Below, in pieces: positions 39,052 through 46,480 of a DNA stretch of 64,000 bases. This DNA comes from Paenibacillus sp. G2S3 (GTDB lineage Bacteria > Bacillota > Bacilli > Paenibacillales > Paenibacillaceae). How positions within the stretch are numbered: the stretch's first letter is position 1; each line of letters starts with the position of its first letter. Under the pieces are notes generated by a model, which saw only the letters and a list, made by a program, of their open reading frames with translations, had not been told where the DNA came from and did no database searches. The stretch is taken from the NCBI RefSeq assembly GCF_030123105.1, contig NZ_CP126095.1, positions 3,472,001 to 3,536,000 on the forward strand. The letters run 5' to 3'. The position numbers and the translations under genes were made by a program.

Positions 39052-39237
39052 CTGGCGGTATCATCTGCCATTCAAGTCGGGGGAAGTCGCTGTACGACGA
39101 ATCTGCTTACTAAGATCGGTATGATTTGTTCCTATCGTATCCACGCGATCGATTTATACAAGGAGCAGGCGAAAGGGAAAGAAAAGTTCAGCATGTTGTG
39201 GACCGAATTAAATCGAGCAGTTAAAACAAATTAACGC
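39052..39237 (+). other. Unassigned short open frame, possible gene remnant
   Basis: An open frame of about 60 codons between the lipoprotein and glutaredoxin genes, ending at TAA 39235-39237. It has no good start (candidates ATG 39121 would leave 38 residues) and no ribosome site. The peptide (CTTNLLTKIGMICSYR, then an IDLYKEQAKGKEKFSML tail) looks protein-like, with a helical charged end, but I cannot place it in a family. It may be the 3' remnant of a lost gene or a leader of the glutaredoxin mRNA. Confidence 0.3.
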
Positions 39238-39255
39238 GTAAAGGAGCGAACATTT

Positions 39256-39513
39256 ATGCTGAAAATCGATTCGAAAACACCGATCAAAATTTACACGATT
39301 CCAACTTGCAGCGATTGCCGATTTGCCAAGCGCTACTTTAATGAGCATCAAATTCCCTACATCGAATTCAACTGCGAAGAAGATGTGAATTATGCGAAGG
39401 AAGTGCTGGAGCTGACAGGCAAGCAGATCGTACCGACCATTGTCATTCAAGACAAGGTGTTCGTTGGTTTCTCTGAAAACCTGAACGAGATAAGCAATCT
39501 TCTGAAAACTTGA
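39256..39513 (+). CDS. Glutaredoxin-family protein
   Basis: An 85-residue thioredoxin-fold protein with the dithiol motif C18-S-D-C21 after the first strand, the cis-Pro TVPT-type segment (QIVPTIVIQ) and a late GF turn. Such small glutaredoxins reduce disulfides or handle metals. AAGGAGCG lies 9 bases before the ATG. Its place after the CsoR-controlled lipoprotein suggests a role in thiol repair or copper handling; this is inferred. Ends before a strong terminator. Confidence 0.88.
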   Translation: MLKIDSKTPIKIYTIPTCSDCRFAKRYFNEHQIPYIEFNCEEDVNYAKEVLELTGKQIVPTIVIQDKVFVGFSENLNEISNLLKT

Positions 39514-39555
39514 CTGCTAATATGATGGAAGTATGGTAGACAAAGGAGATTAGCG

Positions 39556-39590
39556 ATGAGTGCCCTTCCTATATAAGGAAGGGCTTTTTT
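39556..39590 (+). terminator. Terminator with an embedded six-codon open frame
   Basis: Perfect 9-base arms GCCCTTCCT / AGGAAGGGC (39562-39584), 5-base loop, then TTTTTT. The stem lies inside a mini-frame ATG...TAA (39556-39576, MSALPI) preceded by AAAGGAG at normal spacing. Confidence 0.85.
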
Positions 39591-39684
39591 AAATAGAGCA
39601 ATTATAAAATTGTCATCGACCTCCAATGTCTAGAGTTATTTATGTGGTAAAATTAGGATAAGTGAATCTTGGGAGGCGAGTAAA

Positions 39685-39954
39685 TTGAGTCTCGATCTTG
39701 TGATGATCATTTTTCTACTGTTCTTAAATATTCCAGTATATAAAGTATTGTTTCGCGTGTTCTTTGTGGATAATGATGATTATAACGAAACGATTAGACA
39801 TACTTTTACACCTAACATCGTTTCATTATTCAGAGGAGAGTATTGGAAGGATAGAATGAATACGGCAAGACTTCAGTTTTTTATTATTCTTTGCGTTGGG
39901 ATAGTTGTTTTAGAATACCTTGTTTTGAATAAAGTAATTGAAATTCTTGCATAA
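39685..39954 (+). CDS. Small membrane protein of unknown function
   Basis: An 89-residue protein starting at TTG 39685 with GGGAGGCG upstream. Two hydrophobic segments (about 5-25 and 66-84) flank an acidic and then basic loop (FVDNDDYNETIRHTF), so both ends probably face the same side. I do not recognise the family. It is small, and follows a strong terminator, so has its own promoter (not clearly seen). Confidence 0.65.
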   Translation: MSLDLVMIIFLLFLNIPVYKVLFRVFFVDNDDYNETIRHTFTPNIVSLFRGEYWKDRMNTARLQFFIILCVGIVVLEYLVLNKVIEILA

Positions 39955-40025
39955 GCACCGCTCTATTATGGAAAACTTCTGTAGTGCGAATAAACTGCAT
40001 GATTCCATTTTGGGAGGATAGTATT

Positions 40026-40214
40026 ATGACAAATCAGGATCCGCAGGAGCTTCTTAAGAGTAAACACAAGCTAGATGAGCAGAAAAGGCAGTTCACAAAT
40101 TTTGCCCGAAGTGCTTCCGGTCATGGTGAAGTAGAAGCAGGCCAGGAATTTAGTAATGACCGAGTGCCGGACGATCAAAACCGCATGAAATCTGTTGAGA
40201 ACAGACAAGATTGA
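40026..40214 (+). CDS. Small hydrophilic protein of unknown function
   Basis: A 62-residue, Lys/Glu/Gln-rich protein beginning at ATG 40026 with GGGAGGA upstream. It has no hydrophobic segment and looks like a helical, partly disordered protein (ELLKSKHKLDEQKRQ). The open frame extends upstream but the ribosome site fixes this start. The terminator directly after it supports a real gene. Confidence 0.6.
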   Translation: MTNQDPQELLKSKHKLDEQKRQFTNFARSASGHGEVEAGQEFSNDRVPDDQNRMKSVENRQD

Positions 40215-40234
40215 CCTTGAAAAAACTATAAAAA

Positions 40235-40266
40235 TAAGCCGATCCTTTTCTGGATCGGCTTAAATA
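40235..40266 (+). terminator. Terminator after the small hydrophilic gene
   Basis: TAAGCCGATCC / GGATCGGCTTA, perfect 11-base stem with a 6-base loop; short T tract but A-rich upstream. Confidence 0.72.
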
Positions 40267-40398
40267 ATGAATATTACGTTGTAATGTGTTGTTTCAGTAG
40301 AAAAACTGTTCTTCTAGCAATTTTGCACGCTTTTGTCTATACTATTTTAAATAAATATCAGATTTGGATCTGATTTTAACAGAAGCAGGTGCAGAACA

Positions 40399-41205
40399 TT
40401 GATAAATTTGGACAAATTAGCAAAGGCATTTACTAAAGGTGTCTATGATATAGAAGATAGAAACAGATTAGTCATCCAGCCAAAAAGTTTATTAAGTGAA
40501 TTTACCACCGTTAAGCATGGATTTCTGTTTATCATTCGCGGGGGAGCCAGAATAAGGGTGAATGGTACGGTATATGAATTACGGCCAGGATCAGTTTTTC
40601 ATGCAGCTCCAGGCATGCAGATGGATTCGCGGGTTATAGGACAATCAGAGCTTGAGTATTACTCCCTTTTTTATAAATTGGATATGCCAGAAGAAATGAA
40701 TTGTACTACCGAATTTGACTCTCATTTCAAGCTGGAGCCAGGAGCCAATCTAAAAATTATTGAATTACTAATCCTGCTTCATCAGAATACCCATCCATCC
40801 GGAGAAATTGGAAAGCTGCGTATCAAAGAGCTGTTCTTAAGCCTAATGCATCAGGTTCTGATTGCTTGCAGTTACAGAGAGAACGACAGTTCACCGAATC
40901 AAAGGATGGTAGACGAAGCCCTTGCATACATTAAACTCCATTATATGAATTCACTTACACTCGGTGAGTTAGCGGAACGGCATGCAGTGAGTACGAACCG
41001 CTTCTCTTACTTCTTTCACAAATATACGGGGCTGCGTCCAATCGACTATGTCGTTAATTATCGTATGGAACGAGCCTGTGACTTATTAAAAGCAGGCAAT
41101 TTTCCTATCCACGAGATTGCGGACCGTGTCGGTTATGACAATCCGCTGTATTTCAGCCGATTATTTAAAAAGAAATTCGGCGTTGCTCCCTCTGCCTATA
41201 GATAA
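40399..41205 (+). CDS. AraC-family regulator before the iron cluster
   Basis: A 268-residue regulator (TTG start, weak AGGTG site). N-terminal cupin-like sensor (about 10-95, with RPGSVFHAAPGMQMD) and C-terminal double helix-turn-helix (about 165-268; LGELAERHAVSTNRFSYFFH and IADRVGYDNPLYFSRLFKK). The sensor's HAAPGMQM pattern is common in Paenibacillus regulators of siderophore uptake. It lies 216 bases before the Fur-boxed operon in the same direction and probably activates it. It differs from Bacillus Btr by lacking a fused binding-protein domain. Followed by a terminator. Confidence 0.87.
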   Translation: MINLDKLAKAFTKGVYDIEDRNRLVIQPKSLLSEFTTVKHGFLFIIRGGARIRVNGTVYELRPGSVFHAAPGMQMDSRVIGQSELEYYSLFYKLDMPEEMNCTTEFDSHFKLEPGANLKIIELLILLHQNTHPSGEIGKLRIKELFLSLMHQVLIACSYRENDSSPNQRMVDEALAYIKLHYMNSLTLGELAERHAVSTNRFSYFFHKYTGLRPIDYVVNYRMERACDLLKAGNFPIHEIADRVGYDNPLYFSRLFKKKFGVAPSAYR

Positions 41206-41243
41206 TTAGATAATATACATATCGAGTTTCTTATACTTGAATT

Positions 41244-41289
41244 AAGTCTGCAGCTACTGGTGATGAACCAGAAGTGCAGACTTTTTTTA
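41244..41289 (+). terminator. Terminator after the araC-type gene
   Basis: AAGTCTGCA / TGCAGACTT with an inner CTGG/CCAG pairing and seven T bases. Confidence 0.88.
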
Positions 41290-41351
41290 TTTAGATTAAA
41301 TAATGATGCATGTAGAATTTGAGATTTGTACATTTGAATTTATTTAAATTT

Positions 41352-41390
41352 TTGATAAACTCACCCTTGTAACTGAGAATCATTATCAGT
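41352..41390 (+). promoter_or_regulatory. Promoter with Fur box for the monooxygenase operon
   Basis: TGAGAATCATTATCA (41374-41388) matches the Fur 7-1-7 consensus TGATAATNATTATCA at all but one position, and extends to ACTGAGAATCATTATCAGT. It covers a -10-like GAGAAT (41375-41380), 17 bases from TTGATA (41352-41357). Iron-bound Fur would repress the genes at 41422-44775. Confidence 0.85.
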
Positions 41391-41421
41391 AAATTGATTT
41401 ATAAATGAAAGGCTGGTAGAT

Positions 41422-42726
41422 ATGACAGGAAACAGACAATTATGTATTGGGTTGTCCTTAAATGCAACCTGGATGAAAGGAGACGGCTGGCGGCACCCGG
41501 ATAGCAGAGTCGAAAAGATGGGGTCTATTGAATATTATATTGATTTGGCAAAAATGGCGGAGAATTCTAAGCTCGATTTTCTTTTCAGGGCTGATTATCT
41601 GTATGTTAGCCCGCAGATGTTAGGGGATTCCTCTAATTTCGGCAGCCCGGACCCTGCATTGTTTTTTGCAGCCATAGCCCGTGAAACCGAGCGGATCGGA
41701 CTGGTGACGACGATTTCTACCACTTTTAATCCGCCTTATGTTGTAGCAAGACAGCTTCAGTCTTTACACTGGCTGAGCAATGGACGTGCCGGCTGGAATA
41801 TTGTCACTTCTATTGAAGGCGCCGATAATTTCAGCGATTCACCTATGCCTTCACCGGAAGAGAGATATGCCAAGGCAAAAGAGTTCACGGATGTTGTATG
41901 CAAGCTGTGGGAGAGTTTTCCGAATGAAGCGATTGTTATCGACCGTCAGTCGGGTATGTTCTCGGATAAAGATAAAGTGACTGCTATAAATCATTCCGGT
42001 GAATTTTTTAGTGTAAAAGGGCCGCTTACTTTGCCTGCTCACAGGTCAGGAACGCCTCCGCTATTTCAAGCCGGCGCTTCGGATATTGGACGGAATTTCG
42101 CTTCTTCCGTTGCAGATGCTATTTTTGCAGCAATGCCGGATATCGAATCAGGAGTGGAGCTAAGGAATGATCTGAGAAAAAGAGCGGCAGAGCAGGGACG
42201 TGATCCGGATGCCATCAGAGTTTTGCCGGGCTTATATTTTTTCCTGGCTGATACGCGCGAAGAAGCGCTTGAATTACATAAGACCGCACATGCGAATTTA
42301 AGTCTTGATCGCAGACATGCTTCGCTTAAATCGGTGTTAGGTCTTGATTTAACCGGTTATTCCATAGATAGGCGCGTAACTGCCGATATGTTACCCGATC
42401 CAAATCAGGCCGTCCGCAGCCGGACACATGCCGAACTATTACGGCGGTATATTATCAAAACCGAACCTACAGTGAAAGAGATTCTGGACAGGCCGGAGGT
42501 TGTCGGATCTGCTCATTGGGTATCTGTCGGGACAGTCGAGGATGTACTGAACGATATTATTGAGCGGTTTGAAGCGGGGGCTATAGATGGCTTCATCGCC
42601 TTGCCGGGCGGTTCAGAACAATCTATGGAACTGTTTTTTGAGAAGCTGGTACCGAAGCTGGTTGAGAGAGGCTTGTTCCGAAGTGAATATACGGGGTGCA
42701 CTTTACGTGAGCATCTAGGGATTTAA
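41422..42726 (+). CDS. NtaA/DmoA-type FMN-dependent monooxygenase (LLM class)
   Basis: A 434-residue bacterial-luciferase-like protein. The N-terminal strand (IGLSLNATWMKGDGWR), the DFLFRADYL segment, ISTTFNPPYVVARQL and WLSNGRAGWNIVTS are hallmarks of the NtaA/SnaA/DmoA group, which uses reduced FMN from a partner reductase to oxidise substrates such as NTA, EDTA and sulfides. AAAGGCTGG precedes the ATG. Controlled by a Fur box and followed by a flavin reductase-like protein and a siderophore-binding lipoprotein, so its substrate may be an iron chelate or siderophore. That role is a hypothesis. Confidence 0.9.
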   Translation: MTGNRQLCIGLSLNATWMKGDGWRHPDSRVEKMGSIEYYIDLAKMAENSKLDFLFRADYLYVSPQMLGDSSNFGSPDPALFFAAIARETERIGLVTTISTTFNPPYVVARQLQSLHWLSNGRAGWNIVTSIEGADNFSDSPMPSPEERYAKAKEFTDVVCKLWESFPNEAIVIDRQSGMFSDKDKVTAINHSGEFFSVKGPLTLPAHRSGTPPLFQAGASDIGRNFASSVADAIFAAMPDIESGVELRNDLRKRAAEQGRDPDAIRVLPGLYFFLADTREEALELHKTAHANLSLDRRHASLKSVLGLDLTGYSIDRRVTADMLPDPNQAVRSRTHAELLRRYIIKTEPTVKEILDRPEVVGSAHWVSVGTVEDVLNDIIERFEAGAIDGFIALPGGSEQSMELFFEKLVPKLVERGLFRSEYTGCTLREHLGI

Positions 42727-42752
42727 TAAAAGAGAGTTGAGGCGATTGAACG

Positions 42753-43802
42753 ATGCATGAAGAGGAAATGTTTGATGTTACGATTATTGGCGGCGGTCCG
42801 GCCGGATTATTTGCTGCATTTTATAGTGGACTCCGCGAAATGAAGACCAAAATCATTGAATTTCAGCCTGTACTTGGCGGCAAGGTGCATGTCTATCCGG
42901 AAAAGATGATCTGGGATGTGGGAGGCTTACAACCTATTCTTGGCTCGCAGCTTATTGAACAAATGGTTGCGCAAGGGATGACGTTCCAGCCGAAGGTTGC
43001 TTTTAATGAAAAGGTCACATCCATCTCGAAAGATGAAGCAGGTTACTTTATATTGCACACGGCCACAAACCGGAAGCACTTCACCAAAACTGTAATATTA
43101 GCTATTGGAGGAGGTATTCTGAAGCCGATCAAGCTTGAAATCGAGGGAGCTGAAAGATTTGAAATCACAAATTTGCATTATACGGTGAAGTCACTTGCCC
43201 GCTTCAAAGAGAAGACTATTCTAATATCGGGTGGCGGACATTCTGCTGTTGACTGGGCGAACGAACTGGCCCCGATTGCCCAGAAGGTGTATTTGACGTA
43301 CCGGAAAGAGAACTTAAAGGGGCATGAAGCCGATATTTCACGTTTGGCAAACAATGGCGTAGAGTGCTTATTAAATACTTCAATCGAAAAATTGATTGCC
43401 ACACCAGATCACGAAAGAATAGGGACTGTACTGCTAAAAAGCAATGACAACGGAGAAGCATTTGAACTGTCCGTTGATGAGGTTATCATTAATCACGGCT
43501 ATGAACGCGACAAAGAACTGCTGGTGAACAGTGAAATAAAAATGGATCTGTGGGAACATCGGATTTCAGGATCAGCAATGAGCGGGACTTCCGTACCGGG
43601 AATTTATGCGGCAGGTGATGTTCTGCATCATGAAGGGAAGCTGCACCTGATAGCAGGAGCGTTCCATGATTCTGCCAATGCGGTAAACCAGGCCAAACAG
43701 TACATCACGCCGGAGGCAAATTCGTCCGGGATGGTGTCTTCGCACAATGATCTGTTCATACTGAAAAACCGTGATTTAATGAAGCATTTATACAGATCGT
43801 AA
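42753..43802 (+). CDS. YumC/IruO-like NAD(P)H:ferredoxin or siderophore reductase
   Basis: A 349-residue two-dinucleotide flavoprotein of the thioredoxin-reductase-like ferredoxin-NADP reductase type. FAD motif GGGPAGLFAAFYSG and NADPH motif ISGGGHSAVDWANEL are present, and GIYAAGDVLHHEGK closes the FAD site; the CxxC of thioredoxin reductase is absent. This is the layout of Bacillus YumC and Staphylococcus IruO, an iron-regulated reductase of ferric siderophores. Lies 26 bases after the monooxygenase and 25 before the binding protein, so it may feed reduced flavin or reduce iron directly. Confidence 0.9.
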   Translation: MHEEEMFDVTIIGGGPAGLFAAFYSGLREMKTKIIEFQPVLGGKVHVYPEKMIWDVGGLQPILGSQLIEQMVAQGMTFQPKVAFNEKVTSISKDEAGYFILHTATNRKHFTKTVILAIGGGILKPIKLEIEGAERFEITNLHYTVKSLARFKEKTILISGGGHSAVDWANELAPIAQKVYLTYRKENLKGHEADISRLANNGVECLLNTSIEKLIATPDHERIGTVLLKSNDNGEAFELSVDEVIINHGYERDKELLVNSEIKMDLWEHRISGSAMSGTSVPGIYAAGDVLHHEGKLHLIAGAFHDSANAVNQAKQYITPEANSSGMVSSHNDLFILKNRDLMKHLYRS

Positions 43803-43827
43803 TGATAACAACTCAAGGGGGAGCCAA

Positions 43828-44775
43828 ATGAATAGATTATTTGGATGGATTGCATCCTTAATTATCCTTGCAGGATTACTGGGTGGATGTTCCGAAACTT
43901 CAGTCACAACTGCACCTGAAGTCGGCAAGATCGAGGAAGAGGGATGGCCAAGAACAATTGCGGATGCCAGCGATAATGGAGTGGTGCTCAAGACACGACC
44001 TGAGCGGATAGCGGTTCTTCATCCTTTGTATTTAGATTACTTTTTTGCTCTAGATACGCCTCCAATCGCATCAACTAACGCAGCTGAAGCTATGAAAGAT
44101 TTCGCTACTTTACAGCCTTATGCCGGAACTGCTGAGATTATTGATTTGGGCAATAGCAATGCGAATCTGGAAATGATCATGGATGCAAAGCCTGATGTGA
44201 TTGTAACCTTCAAGGGTTCTGTTGATAGCAATTATGAGGAGTTGAACAAGATTGCACCTGTCATCTTAATCGACTACACCGATACCTGGGAAAAAACGAC
44301 GATGCTGTGTGCTCAGATTGTTGGAAAAGAGACGTTAGCGGAACAAGCCATTAAGGAAACCCAAGAAATGATTGCCAATACGAAAAAACAGTTAAATAGT
44401 CTTGAAAATAAGACCTTTGCCTTGCTACGGGTCGATGGAAAAGCCAATTTTAATACTCAAGGCTCTAAAAACACGATGTACTACAATCAAACTGTAGGCT
44501 TTGGGTTGTTGCCACCAAAGGGATATCCCGAGGAGGGTGGGGCGCTTTCTCTGGAGGGTCTATACAGCATGAATCCCGATTATATTATTATCCAACATGA
44601 TATGGATATCGCAAAGGCGGCCATCAAGGAGAAGGAAACTTCAAAAGCGTGGAACTCACTGAAAGCAGTAAAAAACAATCATGTTCTTATCTTTGATAAT
44701 TCACTAAACAGCGCAAGTATCCTGGCTGTCCGTTTGGCTGCGGATCATTTTCTGCAATTGGCGGCTGAACAATAA
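43828..44775 (+). CDS. Siderophore-binding lipoprotein (ABC substrate-binding)
   Basis: A 315-residue lipoprotein with lipobox LLGGC (Cys21) and the class III binding-protein fold: RPERIAVLHPLYLDYFFALD, then NLEMIMDAKPDVIV and a long helix and a C-terminal lobe with GLYSMNPDYIII. Such proteins deliver ferric siderophores to FecCD-type permeases. GGGGGAGCC precedes the ATG. Notably no permease or ATPase gene follows: a terminator ends the operon and the next genes are unrelated. It must borrow a permease, or it acts with the reductase and monooxygenase alone. A candidate AraC-type partner gene lies downstream as a remnant. Confidence 0.9.
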   Translation: MNRLFGWIASLIILAGLLGGCSETSVTTAPEVGKIEEEGWPRTIADASDNGVVLKTRPERIAVLHPLYLDYFFALDTPPIASTNAAEAMKDFATLQPYAGTAEIIDLGNSNANLEMIMDAKPDVIVTFKGSVDSNYEELNKIAPVILIDYTDTWEKTTMLCAQIVGKETLAEQAIKETQEMIANTKKQLNSLENKTFALLRVDGKANFNTQGSKNTMYYNQTVGFGLLPPKGYPEEGGALSLEGLYSMNPDYIIIQHDMDIAKAAIKEKETSKAWNSLKAVKNNHVLIFDNSLNSASILAVRLAADHFLQLAAEQ

Positions 44776-44785
44776 TTTATTATAC

Positions 44786-44824
44786 AAAAATCCGATTGCT
44801 CCCTGTAGGGTGATCGGATTTTTG
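44786..44824 (+). terminator. Terminator of the Fur-boxed operon
   Basis: AAAAATCCGAT / ATCGGATTTTT with inner CCCT/AGGG pairing and a T run; may also serve the converging DHFR-like gene. Confidence 0.85.
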
Positions 44825-44935
44825 TTATTTAGATAAATATCTTGACCTGTTGTTTGGTGAAAATAAAGTCTTAGACTGCCGCTGTTGTCGTTCCACTAAC
44901 GTTCCCCGTTAGCGTAATCACCTTAGGTGACAAGG

Positions 44936-45511
44936 TTATCTTACCGTCTGGTAAACGAGACCTATGGCTCCAGAATCAAAGGTCTTGTTTTCGATTAGCT
45001 TAAGATTGATCTTCTCCTTGAGACCTTGGAATAACGGCAATCCCTTACCGATCAGGACGGGAGAAACCGTAATTTTATACTCATCAATTAAATCAAGCTG
45101 CATAAGGTGGTGTGCCAACCTAGGACTGCCGAGGATGACCATATCCTTGCCTGGCTGCTGTTTGAGGTTATTGATCTCTTCCTCGACATCTTCTTTCACG
45201 AGTCTGGAATTATTCCATTCGACTTTCTCCAGCGTCGTGGAAAAAACGATTTTGGCTGTCTTTTCGATCCACTCGGCATGATTCCGTTCATGCTGCGAAG
45301 CTGATGGGTTCGAAGGCACAGTTGGCCAGTAACTGTGCATCATCTGATAAGTCCCACGTCCCCAAATGACAGTGTCGGCAGTACTAAGAATTTCTTTCGC
45401 ATGTTTCTCCAAATCAGCATCGTAGGAAACCCAGCCAATGTCCATTTCACCATTCGGCCCTTCTACAAAACCGTCAAGCGATGCGTGCAGAAATAGAACG
45501 AGTTTTCTCAT
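44936..45511 (-). CDS. Dihydrofolate reductase-family (RibD C-terminal-like) protein
   Basis: A 191-residue protein of the DHFR-like/RibD_C group (YyaP, YwjB). N-terminal RKLVLFLHASLDGFVEGPNG and central DTVIWGRGTYQMMHSYW follow the fold's NADPH-site pattern, and KDMVILGSPRLAHHLM the second half. Members are probably reductases of unknown substrate, often found next to unrelated genes. The start is ATG at 45511 (AAAGGAGA before it); earlier in-frame codons overlap this site. The gene converges on the siderophore operon. Confidence 0.88.
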   Translation of the reverse strand: MRKLVLFLHASLDGFVEGPNGEMDIGWVSYDADLEKHAKEILSTADTVIWGRGTYQMMHSYWPTVPSNPSASQHERNHAEWIEKTAKIVFSTTLEKVEWNNSRLVKEDVEEEINNLKQQPGKDMVILGSPRLAHHLMQLDLIDEYKITVSPVLIGKGLPLFQGLKEKINLKLIENKTFDSGAIGLVYQTVR

Positions 45512-45625
45512 TTTCAGTTCTCCTTTGTTCATGAGGGATATCTACATTATACATTAACTACATTTTAGCAGAATTCAACTTGGGTTGCTTCTTATGGATT
45601 GCTAATCCCAAAACCTGCTCGTTAG

Positions 45626-45952
45626 CTTAATGAAGCATCTAAATATAAGATTCCTGCCAGTATGTTTTTACTTTCGGTACATGGGAGCGCTCAAGTTCAG
45701 TTAGATCAGTCCGAATTTTCTTTTACAGGATTTCAATTCCTGCATCGTGGAAAAGGGGCGACCCTCAATATTGTTCCGACAAGCAAGAAATTTGTTTACT
45801 ATATCATTTATTACCGTGCATGGATTCATGAAGAGGATTAAGTTTATTTGTATGGTGATAACTATCATGATGAATTCGTAATGGAAGACCCTTTTTCATT
45901 AGAGCTTCAGCTTGATACGATTGTTAATTTATTACTTGACACTACTAAATAG
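45626..45952 (+). pseudogene. Remnant of an AraC-type regulator sensor domain
   Basis: A frame reading LNEASKYKIPASMFLL, then HGSAQVQLDQSEFSFTGFQ and KKFVYYIIYYRAWIHEED is the N-terminal sensor of siderophore-responsive AraC regulators (Btr type). It stops at TAA 45839-45841, and reading on the same frame gives VYLYGDNYHDEF and a further stop at 45950-45952. No helix-turn-helix follows. So only a decayed first third remains, without promoter or ribosome site. Confidence 0.6.
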
Positions 45953-45989
45953 TTTAACAGATGCGTCACATGAGTGAACGAAACGGAGC

Positions 45990-46178
45990 TTACTCTACAT
46001 AAAAATTCAACTCCTGAATAAATTCAATAACCACTCCGTTTGGACTGTAGATCAGAGCATTTTTGATAGGAAGTTGAGGTACCCCCAGAGTGAGGTTGTC
46101 TGGCTCCACTTAAGGCTTTGCCTTATGTGTGAGTGCCGTATGAAAGGCTTGGTCAACATCATCCAGATAAATTTTCCA
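45990..46178 (-). pseudogene. Remnant of a VOC-family protein
   Basis: On the minus strand the frame reads WKIYLDDVDQAFHTALTH, stop (TAA), then a second piece ending PNGVVIEFIQELNFYVE and a stop. This is the C-terminal half of a glyoxalase/VOC protein (DDVDQAF and DPNGVVIEF-like ends). The N-terminal half is missing and an in-frame TGA lies before it. A decayed fragment. Confidence 0.6.
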
Positions 46179-46224
46179 ATTTCAGCATTCAAAAGAGAAT
46201 TTTAATCAATGGATATTAATGACA

Positions 46225-46434
46225 TTGACATCCATAGGTTTTTCTAAAATAATAGAGTTTAATTGAATACTGGTACCTTTAATTCAGTCCAGAGAGGCTG
46301 ACAAGGACAGCGGATTTTTATAATCGCGTGAGAAGCAGGGCATATTCCGTCAAGGGATGCTCTGTGTCTTAGCGCGGGTTATGATGAACAAAAGAGGCTA
46401 CTTGTCAGTTTAATTTGACGAGTAGCCTCTTTTG
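46225..46434 (+). promoter_or_regulatory. codBA promoter and PyrR-type transcription attenuator
   Basis: Promoter TTGACA (46225-46230), 17 bases, AATAAT (46248-46253). The leader then has a PyrR binding loop: AGTCCAGAGAGGCT (46286-46299) followed by GACAAGGACAGCGG (46300-46313), matching the Bacillus pyr anti-antiterminator. A long imperfect hairpin terminator, CAAAAGAGGCTACT...AGTAGCCTCTTTTG (46389-46434), precedes codB. PyrR with UMP would stabilise the binding loop and allow termination, so cytosine salvage would be off when pyrimidines are plentiful. Confidence 0.88.
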
Positions 46435-46480
46435 TTTCTGCTTTTTTGGTATCAGGACACTTTATACTGGGGGTATTCTG

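Noticed and set aside
46260..46434. A purine or other riboswitch before codB
   Set aside because: The PyrR loop AGTCCAGAGAGGCT and the downstream terminator explain the leader; no aptamer core of known purine type was seen.
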